Below are positions 48,270-59,937 of a DNA stretch of 64,000 bases, one piece after another; position 1 is the first letter of the stretch, and each line of letters begins with the position of its first letter. The notes beneath the pieces are model-generated. The model was not told where the DNA came from, made no database searches, and saw nothing but the letters and a program-made list of their open reading frames with translations. Both the position numbers and the translations under genes were made by a program. Origin of the DNA: Calliopum simillimum (lineage: Eukaryota > Arthropoda > Insecta > Diptera > Lauxaniidae); contig OX638372.1 in NCBI GenBank assembly GCA_951812925.1, positions 50,185,722-50,249,721 on the forward strand. The letters are read 5' to 3'.

Positions 48270-50120
48270 CTTTATAGAGATATCTATAAACTTTGATATA
48301 AATGTATCGGAAAGATGTTGAAAACATTTTAAAAATTGATTTTTTTCACCTACCCAAAAGATAACCTCAGGCAGTTATCTTAAAAGACTATCGAAAGAAT
48401 AAATTTAAAGAAATAATCAGGCATGTCCCGGAATCCGTGCAACTTCAATTACTTCTCGACTCCTACAAATAACGCCAGAAATTTTTTTGGAAATAAAGCC
48501 GGAAAAAGCTCCATACAAAATTCTGGTCTTATTTCCATTTTGTTTTGGAAATTAAGCCAAAAACTTTTCTGGCGTCTCTTTCAAAAATGTATGGCTTTAT
48601 TTCCAAAAGTATACAAAAAGGAAATAACCATTCTGGTATTATTTCTTACATAATTTTTGTCGTTATTTCCTATAATTTCTGGCGTTATTTCCTTTTTGTA
48701 AGCGACATAACTTTTGGAAATAAAGCCACAATTTTTTGAAAAAAATAAGCAATAAAGTTTTTGGGCTTTATTTCCAAACCAACTCGACAATAACGCTGAA
48801 TTTTGTATGAAGATTTTTCTGGCTTTGTTTCCAAAAAAATTCTCGCGTTATTTCCGGGTGCCTTACTTTTCGTTTCGAAAGCTTTTAAATGAAAACAGGA
48901 GATATTTGATTAAAGCGAATTTTTTATACTTTTTATTGTGCGACTCACCGTTTTCATCGAAAAGAGTTCGAAATGAAAAGTAATTGAAATCGCTCGAATT
49001 CCGAAACAGGCCAGACTTATTGTATTTAAAAGTTGAAGCCAGTTCTTACTTAAAAGTTTCAATCATCTGTTATTTTGCGTGATTTTGAGTTACTCACTCT
49101 TTTCGAGATACAGAATAAAGAGGTTAATGACCAACTCAAAATTTGTGTTGACTTATGTACGTTTTATTTTAATATTAACTAAAGATAAGTAAAAAACTTA
49201 AACGGTGACAAGTTAATGACACAAAATTGCGATAACTTGTAGAAATTAAAGCAAAAAAAAAAATTAAAACTTTCCATTACGATTTTTGGTATATCATGAC
49301 GTCGATGAATAATATTGACATCAAAAATATCGGCAACTCGAATTAATCAATTATCGTAAACAAGACACTCTCAAGTATGTGATCATATCGGAAATGTACT
49401 TAAATAGCATGAAAATATTTTTGATTAAATTTTGCATGAAAATCCAGTTATTTTTTTATTAACTAAAAGGGAAAAAACTCTTTCTAAAAAACTAGCACAA
49501 AATATTAAATGCTTTTTCTTTTTTCAATGTAGTCAGAGGATATGTATTTGCTTTCGAATCTGTTTTTACTATGATTTCAAATAAATAAGCGATACCTATC
49601 TCTACCAAAATTAAAATCATAAAAAATTTTCTCTACGTCACTCAGTTCGTCTCTGCGTAAATATTATAAGCCGGATATTCGTGCAGTAATCAATTAGAAA
49701 TACTTTAATTCTTATTTATTTTATATGCATTTAGTGCTCGTTAATACGCAATCTTGTAATTAAGATATTATTGTAGGAGTTAAAACAAACAGTTTGAAAA
49801 TTTTTTTATGGCCTCTTAAAAAGAAATTGAAATTATCTAGCGCACAATACAAACAAAAAAACAACCTATTTAGCGTGACAATCGTAATTTACGGTAATAA
49901 AACAAAAATATTTTATAAACGAATTACAATAAAAGTACTTCATTTTTTACTCTTCCGTTCACCAAAAAGTGTTTTATTATATTAAGAGTATATAAAAGAC
50001 ATTTGTTAAGAAATAGGCCGATGGCTTTGACTTGACTTCACATTAATAGGAAGCTACAAAAAATCATGCCATGACAAATAAAAAAATATATTTGTAAGTT
50101 GTTTTGTTTTTTTATCAAAA
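48270..50120. other. Intergenic DNA downstream of the CARP gene
   Basis: Apart from the foldback element at 48412-49022 this holds no gene. It includes the 3' end of the CARP transcript (below 50121 on the minus strand). Confidence 0.45.
48412..49022. mobile_element. Foldback element with nested GGAAATAA-motif cluster
   Basis: The left edge (AATCAGGCATGT, then TTCAATTACTT) matches the complement of the right edge (AGTAATTGAAAT to CAGGCCAGACTT). The same arm is found at 62198-62548. From about 48468 to 48862 the interior is a cluster of GGAAATAAAGCC, GGCGTTATTTCC and relatives in both orientations, perhaps a second element inserted in the first. Confidence 0.6.
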
Positions 50121-52604
50121 CTAGCCAGATTCAAAAAGATCTTCATCCACATCACATTGATCTATAACACCACACTCTTCCTGCTCCATAGCACAGGCCT
50201 GTATTGGATTATACTGATTCAAGTTCACAACGCGTGAACAATTTATATTTTGAACAGGACGTGAATTACGCATTATACGTGATTTACCATCAGCGCTGAG
50301 TAGAGTGCGAAACTCATTTAGCTGCAATTTTAAAAATTTAAAAAAAAAAATCAATAAATATTATAAAAATATAAAAATATTCAATTCCAAATAAATACCT
50401 GTTGTTCACTAATAGATAATGGCTCTGGAAATACAAACCACTCGGTGCCCTGATAGCAAGGTGGTTCTGTTAAAGAACCACCATAGCTATAGAAGCCGGT
50501 ACGAAATTGATAGCATAGATATGACAAAGGAAATGGTGGTATCTCAACTTTTGATCCTGGCTTTTGAATTCTGTGTAGGTTTTGTATAATTGGATCCAAG
50601 TAAGGATTGCTAGCTGAAATCTGCAAAAAAAAAAGGAAAAAATGCTTAATGTGTCTGTAGCTAAATACGGCTTTAGGAAATAACGCCCAAAAAAAAAAAA
50701 ACGAAATAACGCCCAAAAAATAAAATGACGTAATAACGCCCAAAATAAAAAACGAAATAACGCCCAAAAAATATGAAATAACGCCCAAAAACAAAAACGA
50801 AATAACGCCCAAATTATTTTCATATAAATTTGGGCGATAATCATTTTGGAAATAACGTTTCATTTTTTTTTTTGGGCGTTATTTCCTAACGCCGCTAAAT
50901 ACCAACAATTAGATGCAGGCTCGATTGAGGAACAATAAACTTATTGCAAAACAAAAAAAAAAATTCTACCGACACTATCTCAAAAGTTAGGACTCATAAA
51001 ACGATGTCTGAATCATTTCTTTTTCGTTCCGAGAAAAATCAATGGAGCGCTTTTGATGCTCCTGAGGGCCCATTTGGTCAAAAAAAAAACATGTTTTTTG
51101 GTCCTTTTTTCTTCACAGAATTGAAGCCCAAATTTTCTTGAAAAATAAAGATTATATTCTTGCAAAAATATTTGGCGCTAAAAAACTATGCTTTTTTTTG
51201 TAGTATATATAATATTCGGCACCAAAAATCGATTTTTTTGTTTTTCAATTACGATAAGATGCTTAGAATCATCCATGGTACACGTGCAAGTTTCATCAAA
51301 AAAAAAATAGTTTTAAAGATTTGTAAAAATTAATACGTATTTTTTGGAAGATTCTAAGCATTTTTTGTCGTATAGTGTTTTCGTAAGATGCCTTGCTTTT
51401 GAGTAAAAAATCGTTTTTGCGAGCGCGTAATTGAAAAACATAGAAAATAAATTTTTGGAGCAGAATATTATCTATACTACGTAAAAAAATGCATAATTTT
51501 TTAACACCAAAATTTTTACAACATAAACTTTATTTTTCAAAAAAAATTTAGCCATCATTTCTGTGAAGAAAAAAATTTATGAGCAAACAAACGTGTTTTT
51601 CTTTTGCCAAAATGGGCCTTTAGGAGAATCAAAAGCGCTCCATTGGTATCATTTTTTAAAGTAATTCTAACTTTTGAGACGGTGTCGGGTTTCACCTAAA
51701 TTTCGACCCTATGTTATAGATAGTAAGTTAATGAAATGTTTGGATTTTGTTGTTCAAGTACATTTTTTGAATATCTTTAATTTAAATGTATACTCGAACA
51801 CGAATATTAACATAGAAATTGTATGTAGACTTCTCTCACTGAAATAAAAAACCATTCTTACCTCAAAAAAATAGCCCACCATCAATAAATCATAGCTTGA
51901 TGTGCAATCACCAGTTGGTCCAGTACGATGCATTGCCTGTAGCTCAAGTGGGAATTTCTTAAAATTTACCATATGCTCAGAACCTTCACTATTTAAGAGA
52001 CTCCAACGAAAACATAATTCGACAAATGTGTAACTGGCTAAAAGATCTGCACCACTAATAGTGGGTGCATTGCCACAGTAGCTAGCGCGAACAACAACTA
52101 AAAATTAAAAAAAAAAAAATATTCAATGACTTTCAAGTATTTAACGAAATGCATTCTTACCTGTATGGCCATTATTTTCCAACATAATACCACTTGGTAA
52201 ATCATCATAATGATTCCATGTCAACAGCTCACGAATGGGAAACTTTCGCACATCATTTTCAATTATATTTATAGGCGATTGATTCTCATCCGAGCAATTC
52301 CAGGTATGTGGTCCTAAGTTAAAGTACTAAGTGAAATTTAAAAAAAAAAAATGCAAATTTCTCACTTACCTCTATCCGCTCCATAATCAAAGTTTTGTCC
52401 TGTTCCACTAGCCGAACTACCACTTCCAGCGGTAATACCGAAATTACAAATTAATTTTGCCGTATGTACGTTTGTCATAAAAACGATTGCAATGAAAAAA
52501 CTCAGTAGAAAAACAAAAGCCGGGTTTTCAAATGCACTTGTGCAGATACTTTGGATGCAATTGAAGAGAAAACCCATAAGGGAGCACACCGTGCATTCGA
52601 ACAT
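50121..52604 (-). CDS. Carbonic-anhydrase-related protein lacking all zinc ligands (CARP)
   Basis: Coding exons in transcript order are 52604-52370, 52313-52161, 52097-51862, 50620-50399 and 50321-50121, joining in frame to 348 aa. An N-terminal hydrophobic stretch (about residues 27-47) suggests a signal sequence or anchor, so the domain is probably extracellular or lumenal. The fold is clear from YGADRGPHTWNC, QSPINI (90-95), GSEHM, GGSLTEPPCYQ and RPVQ. The three zinc histidines are replaced: LCFRW gives Cys158 and Arg160 where HFHW is expected, and ELQAMH gives Gln183. Thr259 is kept but the next Thr is Glu. It cannot bind zinc in the usual way, so a binding role is likely, as for vertebrate CA8/10/11. 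The intron at EQQ/LNEF matches the KDQ/VNVF intron of the active enzyme at 29699-34489, supporting tandem duplication. Confidence 0.88.
50676..50886. mobile_element. MITE built from repeated GGAAATAACGCCC motif
   Basis: 211 bp flanked by TA (50674-50675, 50887-50888). Both ends read GGAAATAACG inward; only the left continues with CCCAAAA next to the end. AAATAACGCCCA-like copies recur about every 25 bp (near 50678, 50704, 50730, 50754, 50775, 50799), with inverted copies near 50826 and at the right end. It lies in intron 3 of the CARP gene. No protein encoded. Confidence 0.75.
50968..51689. mobile_element. Long foldback element in CARP intron 3 (family B relative)
   Basis: Arms of about 300 bp start CCGACACTATCTCAAAAGTT and, in reverse, CCGACACCGTCTCAAAAGTT. 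They pair through AATGGAGCGCTTTTGAT and other blocks. The centre (AGATTCTAAGCATTTTTTG, GTAAGATGC) is shared with family B at 18046-18792 and 57536-58631. No coding capacity. Confidence 0.75.
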
Positions 52605-55448
52605 ATTGTACGCGAACGTTTAAGAAACTTAAGTCTATTTTTAAAGCAGTTTTCGATGCGTTTTTATTTATATTTCTTTTTTTATCGTTTTTGCTTTTTC
52701 GATTTAATTTGTACGAGGAGGAAAATATAAAAAAATAAAATTAAAAGTTTTACTGAAAACTGTATGAAGCACAGATTTCAGAGAAAAAAATATTGAAGTA
52801 GCATTAAAACAAGTTTTCAACGGCAGAAATAATGCAAAGATTGCATAAATGGCTATGTTTATAATATTATTGAAGATACACGCCATTCATTTGGCGATTT
52901 AAAAAAAAGTTTCAAGTACCCCAAATTTTTTTGCGGCATTTCGTTCAACATAAATTTGGACATGTTTTCAAGAAAAAATTTCAAAATCCTTGAAAGCACT
53001 TCGATTTTGTTCGATTTTTTGTGACCAAACCTACGTACTCCCACGATTTTTTTTGTACGCTTTTTCCGAATCCGGAATAAGAATTGTTTATTGCTTATGG
53101 TTTTTAAGATATCATGATTTAAACATTAAAAAAACACCCTTTATCTTTATTTTTGAAGTTATATAACGAGACAAAGTAAATTCATAAAACCTGATATGTT
53201 ACCTCAAGCTGTAAGCCTTTTTCTTTATATTCTACTCTGAACTATATCTGTAACTTTTTTTGCCTCTTAAATATCCTAACCCAACAATTAGGTAAGTAAA
53301 AAACACTGTTTTTCACTATTTTGGAGGTTATGTACAGAACGATCAAAATTTGTATGCTCTTTTTTATAAATTGCATTATTTAGTACTATTCCTTATCTAT
53401 AATATAAGCTATTAAGTGGTCATCAGCGATTTTTCCTTGCAAAAATTTTTGCTTTTGAGAAAATAAGCGATTTTCCGACCATGCAGTTGAAAACGTAAAA
53501 AAATCGATTTTTGGAACCGAATATCATCTATACACCACTAAAAGAAATATATATAACTTTTTAACGCAAATATTTTTGCAAGAACATAATCTTTATTTTC
53601 CAAGCAAAATTGGGAATCCTTTCTGTGAAGAAAAAAAAATTATTGCCTTAGGTTTTTCTCGGAAAGAAAAAAATAATGCAGATGTTTTTCACAGTGTTTC
53701 TAACTTTTATAGACCTTAAGAAAAAATAAATTTTATATAATAAAAAAAAAAATGGTTTGTGGAGCTTTCTATGTAACAATTTATGCTTAAGTGCAACTTT
53801 TAACAAAGTTATAATAATAAATTGTGTAAATAGCGATGTAGGCTATATGAAAGCATTTAATACATTATCTTGACGTCATTTATAAGTAAATTGAATCATC
53901 CTATAATTTGAATATGATTCTTGTTTTATAAAAATATTTCGTAAATATTTTCAACATTTTGGTAGTTTACTGTATTAAATGGAATGATTTCTTATCAAAC
54001 AATAAAGATTGATTCAATCTTTAGGAACAACAAAAAAAAAAAAACAAATAGGAGGCAAATCATAATGTAAAAATAACTGCACGGTTTCGAAAAATATGTT
54101 TATGCTAAATTCATAAATAAATATCACATGTCTGACAATGATAACAATTGATAAATGTTCAATAAAAAAAAATAATAGGTACATTTTAACAATTTAAAAC
54201 ATTTGTTATCATTCCATACATATTGGTTAGTATTAATTGACGCTATAAGATGATAACCTAAAAAACTACTAAAAAATATTTTTCATTTAACCTGAAATAT
54301 CAGTCAAAGTGCCGATAAGGTGTTTTTAAGGCAAAAATAATAATTGCTCTTGGTGTTTATATTGAATTGTTTTATACAATGTTGCATTAACACATGATTT
54401 CAAAAAATCTTTCAACATAGATTTTACGCATGTTCATTCTTTAAAATGAATGAAAGTTATTAAATGGAATGGAAAGCCATTTTTTTAAGGACTTTTTTTA
54501 GTTTATAACCTACTAAGCAAAAGAATTCTGGATAATTCAGAACTGGAAAAAGATAGCTTAAAATTGATAAAGAATTTTTTTGTTTTTTGACTTGGCAAAA
54601 GCATTCTGAATATCTTAGAACTGGAAAGAGATAGAATAAAATGGATATAAGATTTAAAAAGTGCGTACCAGGAAGTATTGTATAAAGTTCCATCTTCAGC
54701 TTAAAAAAACATATTTGGCGTTTTTGAAAAAAAATTGTATGTGGCTAAAAGAAAAACGAAAGTCCTGGTTGAAATTTTTCTTTTGTTCTAGTACCTACAT
54801 ATTTAAATCTAAATTATACCCAAAAAGTCTGTGTTAATTTCATCAAGAAGTTACTAAGTAAAAATAAGCTTTTAGTCAATTTATCTTAAGTCGGCTTAGG
54901 CTGTTTTCTTTTTTGTATCAGCGGGTATATTGTTTCATGATTTGGTTGTGCAGGTCAAAACGCTTTATTTGAGTATATATTCGAAGCTCTGTTAAGAGCA
55001 AGTTACTATATATCTTTGCCGCCAGTAGAAGAATATACATATGTTCATGGTCTGATGGATCTTATACGAAATCGATACCAAAAAATTATGATTCATCGTA
55101 AGTAAAAAGTTGACCGTACACACGATACAAGAAATATATATTTTTATACGTCATATTACTCAAAAAGAAATGAATTTGAAAAAAATTCTTTTTCAGTAAT
55201 ATGACCAATCTGAAAAAGATAACTTTCGTAAAATTATCGTTAGTAACCTATGTTTTTTTAATTAGTTTTATCAAAAAAAAACAACGTCAAAAGTTTATAA
55301 TCACCTTTTTATATTTAGTATAATGACATTTAATCAATCGTCTGAAAACGATAAAAGCAATCATGAGAATGTGCATGTCATTTTGAAAAAATATTAGTTA
55401 CACTGTTGTTTTCAAAAAATTCTTTTTAATGGCTATAAAATTAATATA
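52605..55448. other. 5' flank of the CARP gene and intergenic DNA
   Basis: No gene seen. About 53430-53720 (AAAAAATCGATTTTTGGA, CCTTTCTGTGAAGAAAAA) is a diverged single arm of the foldback at 50968-51689. The rest is AT-rich. Confidence 0.4.
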
Positions 55449-56035
55449 TAAGGAGTGAGATCGAAAGAATCTTAACACACGTTTTACCTAATAATTTTTT
55501 TTGGGTGTAAAATTTAAAAATTTCTTTGATCTAGTTTTCTTTGAAAAATATGTCAGTTATTATTTTTAATGACCAACATGTTGATTTGTTGTGAGTTTGA
55601 TCAAAATGAGTGAAGAAAAAGAAGTACGTCTTAAAATTATTAAAAATTTTCAAAAAAATCCAAATTAGTCCTACCAAAAATTGGCCAAAGAATTGAAGGT
55701 TTGCCATCAAACTGTTTCCAATGTTATTAAACAGTTTCAGGAGAATTTGACCATCGATAGGAAACCTGGTTCGGGAAGAAAACAAGGACCACATGATATT
55801 GGGAAAGCCAAGAAAATTTAAAGCATATTGAAAAGATCTCCAAACACATCTGCTAGAAAAGCTGCCCGGTTAGCCTAGTGCGCTGACTATTTGGTGCGAA
55901 AAGTTAAAGCTAATGCAGGTTTGAAAACATACAAAGTCCAAAAAGTTCCAGACAGGAATGCTGCAAAAAATTTAGACGCCAAAAGTAGAGGTCGGAAAAT
56001 AAAATCGAATTTCATACAAAAATATTCATGTTGTA

Positions 56036-57312
56036 CGTGGGCTGCTCGATATATTTCTGGCCTAATAATGAAAATGCGAATATTTATCATCAAAAATGGT
56101 TTTATTGATTTTCAAAGTATTCTCCAGCATGATTTATACACTTTTGCATGCGCTCAAACCAATTGTCGAAGCACTTTTTCCACTCCGATTGAGACACCTC
56201 CAAAACATGGTTTTTGAACGCTTCAACAGCATCTTCTGGCGACGAAAATCATTGACCACGCATTTTTTTCTTGATGTGCGGGAATAGAAAGAAGCATTGG
56301 GTGCCAAGTCAGGGCTGCATGGCGGACGTTTTGGCCGGTCAAAAAGGCGCTTGTTTGAGCCGATGTGTGAGAGCTCGCATTGTCATGGTGAACAATGATT
56401 CGTCTTCTCTTGTTCGTTTTTCGAATTTCTGCGAAGACTTCAGGCAAACAAATTGTGGTGTTCCACTCAGAATTGACCGTCCTACGTTGCTCAAGGGGAA
56501 CAGTCGCCACATGACCAGTTTTGCCGAAGAAACTGGCGACCATTTGCTTCGAAGTGCTTCTTCCACGAACAACTTTCGTTGGATTGGGCTCGTCTTCGAA
56601 GACCCACACGGTCGATTGCTGTTTTATTTCGGGCTCATACGCATAGATCCATGATTCGTCACCTGTGACGATTTTATAAACGTCTTTTGAAGCACCGCGA
56701 TCGTATTTTTTCAACATTTCTTTGCACCAATAGACACGAGCCTTTTTTTGAGCGATTGTGAAATTGTGCGGGATCAAACGAGAACGAACCTTTTTTACGG
56801 CCAGGTGTTCATGCAATATCGAATGTATGCTAGTGGGAGGAATGCCCATGGATGCCTCTATCTCACGGTATGTCACATGACGAGCTTGCATTATCAGTTC
56901 ACGCATGGCATCAATGTTCTCTGGCACAATGGCCGTTTTTGGACGACCTTCACGGAATTCGTGTTTGAGCGAGCGTTGGCCACGATTGAATTCATTAAAC
57001 CAGTTTTTCACAGTGCTATAGGATGGTGCTTTATCACCATACAAAGATTTAAGTTCATTGATGCACTCTTGTCGTGATAATCCACGTCGAAAGTTGTGAA
57101 AATTGATCGCACGAAAATGTTCACGAGTTATTTCCATTTTTTTGCCAAATAGATTTTTTCAAGTCACTGTAAACAACACAAATGATGGTCGTACGTCAAA
57201 ACGTTCTGAGTACGTTTATGCTAAAAAATATCAAATTTTCCAATAGAAATGCCAGATTGCACCTGGCAACACTTAGTGTTGCCTAGGCCAGAAATATATC
57301 GAGCAGCCTACG
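56036..57312 (-). mobile_element. mariner transposon inserted in the Tc1-type element
   Basis: 1277 bp with 29-bp terminal repeats (one mismatch) starting CGTGGGCTGCTCG and CGTAGGCTGCTCG, flanked by TA at 56034-56035 and 57313-57314. The host reading frame (tgt tg|TA|ta atg) resumes exactly across the insertion. Confidence 0.93.
56102..57137 (-). pseudogene. mariner transposase, frameshifted near the C-terminus
   Basis: An open frame of 304 codons starts at ATG 57137 with MEITREHFRAINFHNFRRG and keeps family landmarks: NFNRG-type helix-turn-helix (WFNEFNRGQRSL), VTGDESWIYAYEP with the first catalytic Asp, and IIVHHDNASSH with the second. Just after, near 56320, the frame shifts. The third catalytic Asp, in SPDLAP, lies in another frame, and the remaining C-terminus continues to about 56102 (FERMQKCIN-like). 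With the DDD triad split and small deletions around 56280-56330, this copy should be inactive. The sequence is otherwise well preserved and resembles mellifera-subfamily mariners, to judge from memory. Confidence 0.88.
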
Positions 57313-57535
57313 TATAATGGACGACGAAACGTATGTACTGGCAGATTTTACGCAGCTTGCGGGTCAAAATTTTTATGTTGCTGATGCTCGAAGAAATATC
57401 GAAGAACAATTTAGAATCCAAAAGCAGGAAAAATTTCCCTAAAAAATTCCTTGTATGGCAAGCTATATGCAGTTGCGGCAAAAAAAAGCAAGTCATTTAT
57501 TTGTTTCATCGGGTTCTATAAATGCCGAAATATAC

Positions 57536-58631
57536 GAAGCACTCCATGCCAAGTGTAACTTATAACTATAACTTTTTTTTTTTTTGCATTAGTACAATAA
57601 GAATATATTTCTTTTGCTGTACAATATTATTTGCAAAAACTATAATAAATTGTTAGCTTTTTTACCATTTTAAAGAAAAAAAATTATACTTTGAGTGAAG
57701 TGCTTTACATATAGGACCTTCTTTGCGCAACTTTGGCCGTTTTATTCACACAAATTCAGCGATTTGGCGAATAAAATACCTATACCTTATAATTATAATT
57801 TTATATAATAATTCAAATATTTTATCGCAACAAAAATTTACTTATTTCGCAGGGTTTTGCTGTGGCCTGCCTGGTACTTCATTTCTATAGTTTCAATGAT
57901 CGCGATATAATGACATCGTTTTTAGCCACTGGCACTTTCACAGGCTATATTATTGTTGTTCTTGGCGTATTTGCAGGTTTGATCTTGAATTGTATTTTTA
58001 AAGTGCATGCATGCTTAATGTTACTTTATTTATTTTACTTTTTAGGTGTTCTAATGCGTGCGCAATTCTAAAAAAATTCACACGTATTCCTTAGACGATT
58101 CTAAGCATTTTTTGCCGAGTACACTTTTTACTTAAGATGCTTTCCTCTCGAGTAAAAAAATATTTTGTCCTGCCGCGGGCGTTCAAAAGCCAAAAACTCC
58201 CATGTAGCGTCCGAATCCCATCTTGAGTCATACATCATTTTAAAGCTTATAAATTATGCTTTGATTTAAAGTACTTTTAAAAAAAATCTAAGGGGGCTTT
58301 TTTTAAGAAAAATTCAAATCATTTTTGAGTGTAAAAAATTTTGGTGAAAAAAAATTTTTTTCACCAAGAAATATTTTTTTATAAAAAGAACATTTCAAAG
58401 TGAATGGGACCATTAACTTAGATTTATCAATTTACAAACTTTGGTGTAAGCTATTAATTTTTGAAAAAACACCCTTTTCATGAAAATGACTAAAAACGCC
58501 AACTTTAACACCCTGTATTTTAACAACAAATGGTACTAGGACCAAATCCTCCCGGATTATTGTTCTTGCACACCGGATCTACCATATTGCCAAATTTGAG
58601 CGAAATCGGTACACTTGGCATGGAGTGCTTC
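57536..58631. mobile_element. Foldback family B, copy 2, carrying a captured gene fragment
   Basis: 1096 bp with ends GAAGCACTCCATGCCAAG in both readings, flanked by ATAC at 57532-57535 and 58632-58635. The host transposase frame (gcc gaa at|ATAC|atc aaa) is restored without the insert. The part from about 58073 to 58631 matches copy 1 at 18046-18792. The part from about 57560 to 58072 does not match copy 1 and contains exon/intron structure. Confidence 0.88.
57853..58071 (+). pseudogene. Captured exons of an unidentified multi-pass membrane protein
   Basis: A TTTCGCAG acceptor precedes an exon 57853-57976 reading GFAVACLVLHFYSFNDRDIM, then SFLATGTFTGYIIVVLGVFA. A GT donor at 57977, a 69-nt intron and a TTTTTAG acceptor lead to 58046, where the frame continues GVLMRAQF and stops at 58069-58071, right where element sequence resumes. 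Two hydrophobic segments are visible. I do not recognise the source gene. The intact intron shows that capture was at DNA level, not through mRNA. A separate promoter is not visible, so expression is uncertain. Confidence 0.6.
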
Positions 58632-59081
58632 ATACATCAAAGATTGTTTGAAAAAGACTTCTTCCTTTCATAAGAGAGCACAATGTGTCCACATATTTTT
58701 AGCCTGATTTGGCATCATTTTACTACGGCAAGAAAGCTCTGGAGTGGTACCAAAGTAATAAAATAGTTTTTTTACCAAGAGAGGCCAATTCTCCAAATTG
58801 TCCGGAGCTAAGACCAGTGGAGAGATATTGGTCTCTTGTAAAAAGAAACTAAAAGAGCACAAAAAAGGTGTCCAAAATATCGAAGATTTTAAAAGGAAAT
58901 GGGCAAACTGTTCCAAAAAGTGTCTGAAACAACTATCAAATCTCTAATGGAAGGCTTACCAAAAAAGGTCCACGAGTTCATAAATAGTGGCTAGAACAAT
59001 AAAAGTAATATTTTTTTGTAATTTGTAAAATATTATCAATTAAATAAAAAAAAATCAAGATTTTTTCGATCTCACTCCTTA

Positions 59082-59937
59082 TTTTACGAAAAGAACCAAG
59101 TTTTAACCAGTTATATGGTACTCGTTTCTAAAGGATTTTGAGAATTAAAATGTGAACTGATGATAAAATAAACATTGTTAACGATAATTGATTAGCACAA
59201 AATAATTTTTCTTTGCAAATATATCTGTGGCAATAAGGAAAAACTGCTTAAGTCGATATTCGACAACAAAACAAAGCAACATAATAAATTCTATTCAAAT
59301 GAAATAAATTTAAACTGATTTGCTTTTCTATCAAAAATCGTCTTAAGCAGTTTTTCCTTCCTGCCACAGATATTTTTTTTGTTTAACAGTGTAGTTAAAT
59401 AAAAGCTTAATCATTTATTTTTAAGAGAAAAGATAAAGAAGCGTTAGCGTAAAATTTTTAACGCACGTGCTAGGATATTTTTTAATTATAAATTATAATT
59501 AGAACAGATGTTTTTTCTTCTTTTTTTTAAATTCTATTTTATAATTTTCCAATTTACGATAGCGATAGTAAACGTTTATCAGTAAGACTAAGGTCAGTTT
59601 TGAAACAATGCATATGCACAGTGGAGTGTGTATACAAAAAACAAAATAAAAAATTAACGCAACGAGTTGCAACGTTCAGATTGAATGTGCAATTTTGTAA
59701 ACTTACAACAGAATCTTTCACCAATCGGCATCAGATATGTAAATATAATAAATATGCAAAATATCACTGTAACTAAGTACATATGTACCTATATAGATTG
59801 AATTATGGTAGTGGTAATTTTCACAATTTATAAGCGCCATTACCATTCTCTTTATATGATGATATTTATGATTATTCATTTATTTAAACATTTAATAGAT
59901 TTTTTCATTTAATATTCAGTTTAAAGTTCATGTATAT
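59082..59937. other. Non-coding intergenic DNA
   Basis: AT-rich. Apart from the MITE at 59221-59373 no gene or element is recognised. Confidence 0.4.
59221..59373. mobile_element. 153-bp hairpin MITE
   Basis: The ends ATATCTGTGGCAATAAGGAA and TTCCTTCCTGCCACAGATAT pair, as do the inner AACTGCTTAAG and CTTAAGCAGTT. A single arm of the same family lies in homeobox intron 2 (16887-16940). Confidence 0.75.

Larger units (their letters stand above)
55606..58994 (+). pseudogene. Tc1/mariner-type transposase pseudogene
   Basis: Reads from MSEEKEVRLKIIKNF (55606) through SYQKLAKELKVCHQTVSNVI, a helix-turn-helix, to RKPGSGRKQGP, with in-frame stops. After the mariner insert, IMDDETYVLADF and KFLVWQAICSCG continue. 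After the second insert it resumes with SPDLASFYYGKKALEWY, NCPELRPVERYW and KGPRVHK, ending near TAG 58992-58994. Both insertion points fall in coding sequence, and the reading continues across them once the inserts and duplications are set aside. At least four stops plus frameshifts make it non-functional. Confidence 0.8.
55451..59079 (+). mobile_element. Tc1/mariner-type transposon, broken by two nested insertions
   Basis: The terminal repeats are AGGAGTGAGATCGAAA (55451) and its complement (to 59079), with TA at 55449-55450 and 59080-59081. Removing the two inserts (56036-57312 and 57536-58631) leaves about 1.25 kb, normal for this group. The element is old, with several stop codons in its transposase. 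Confidence 0.88.

Noticed and set aside
29699..52604. One long carbonic anhydrase gene joining both clusters
   Set aside because: The CARP exons end in a stop after a complete domain, and the other gene has its own full domain.
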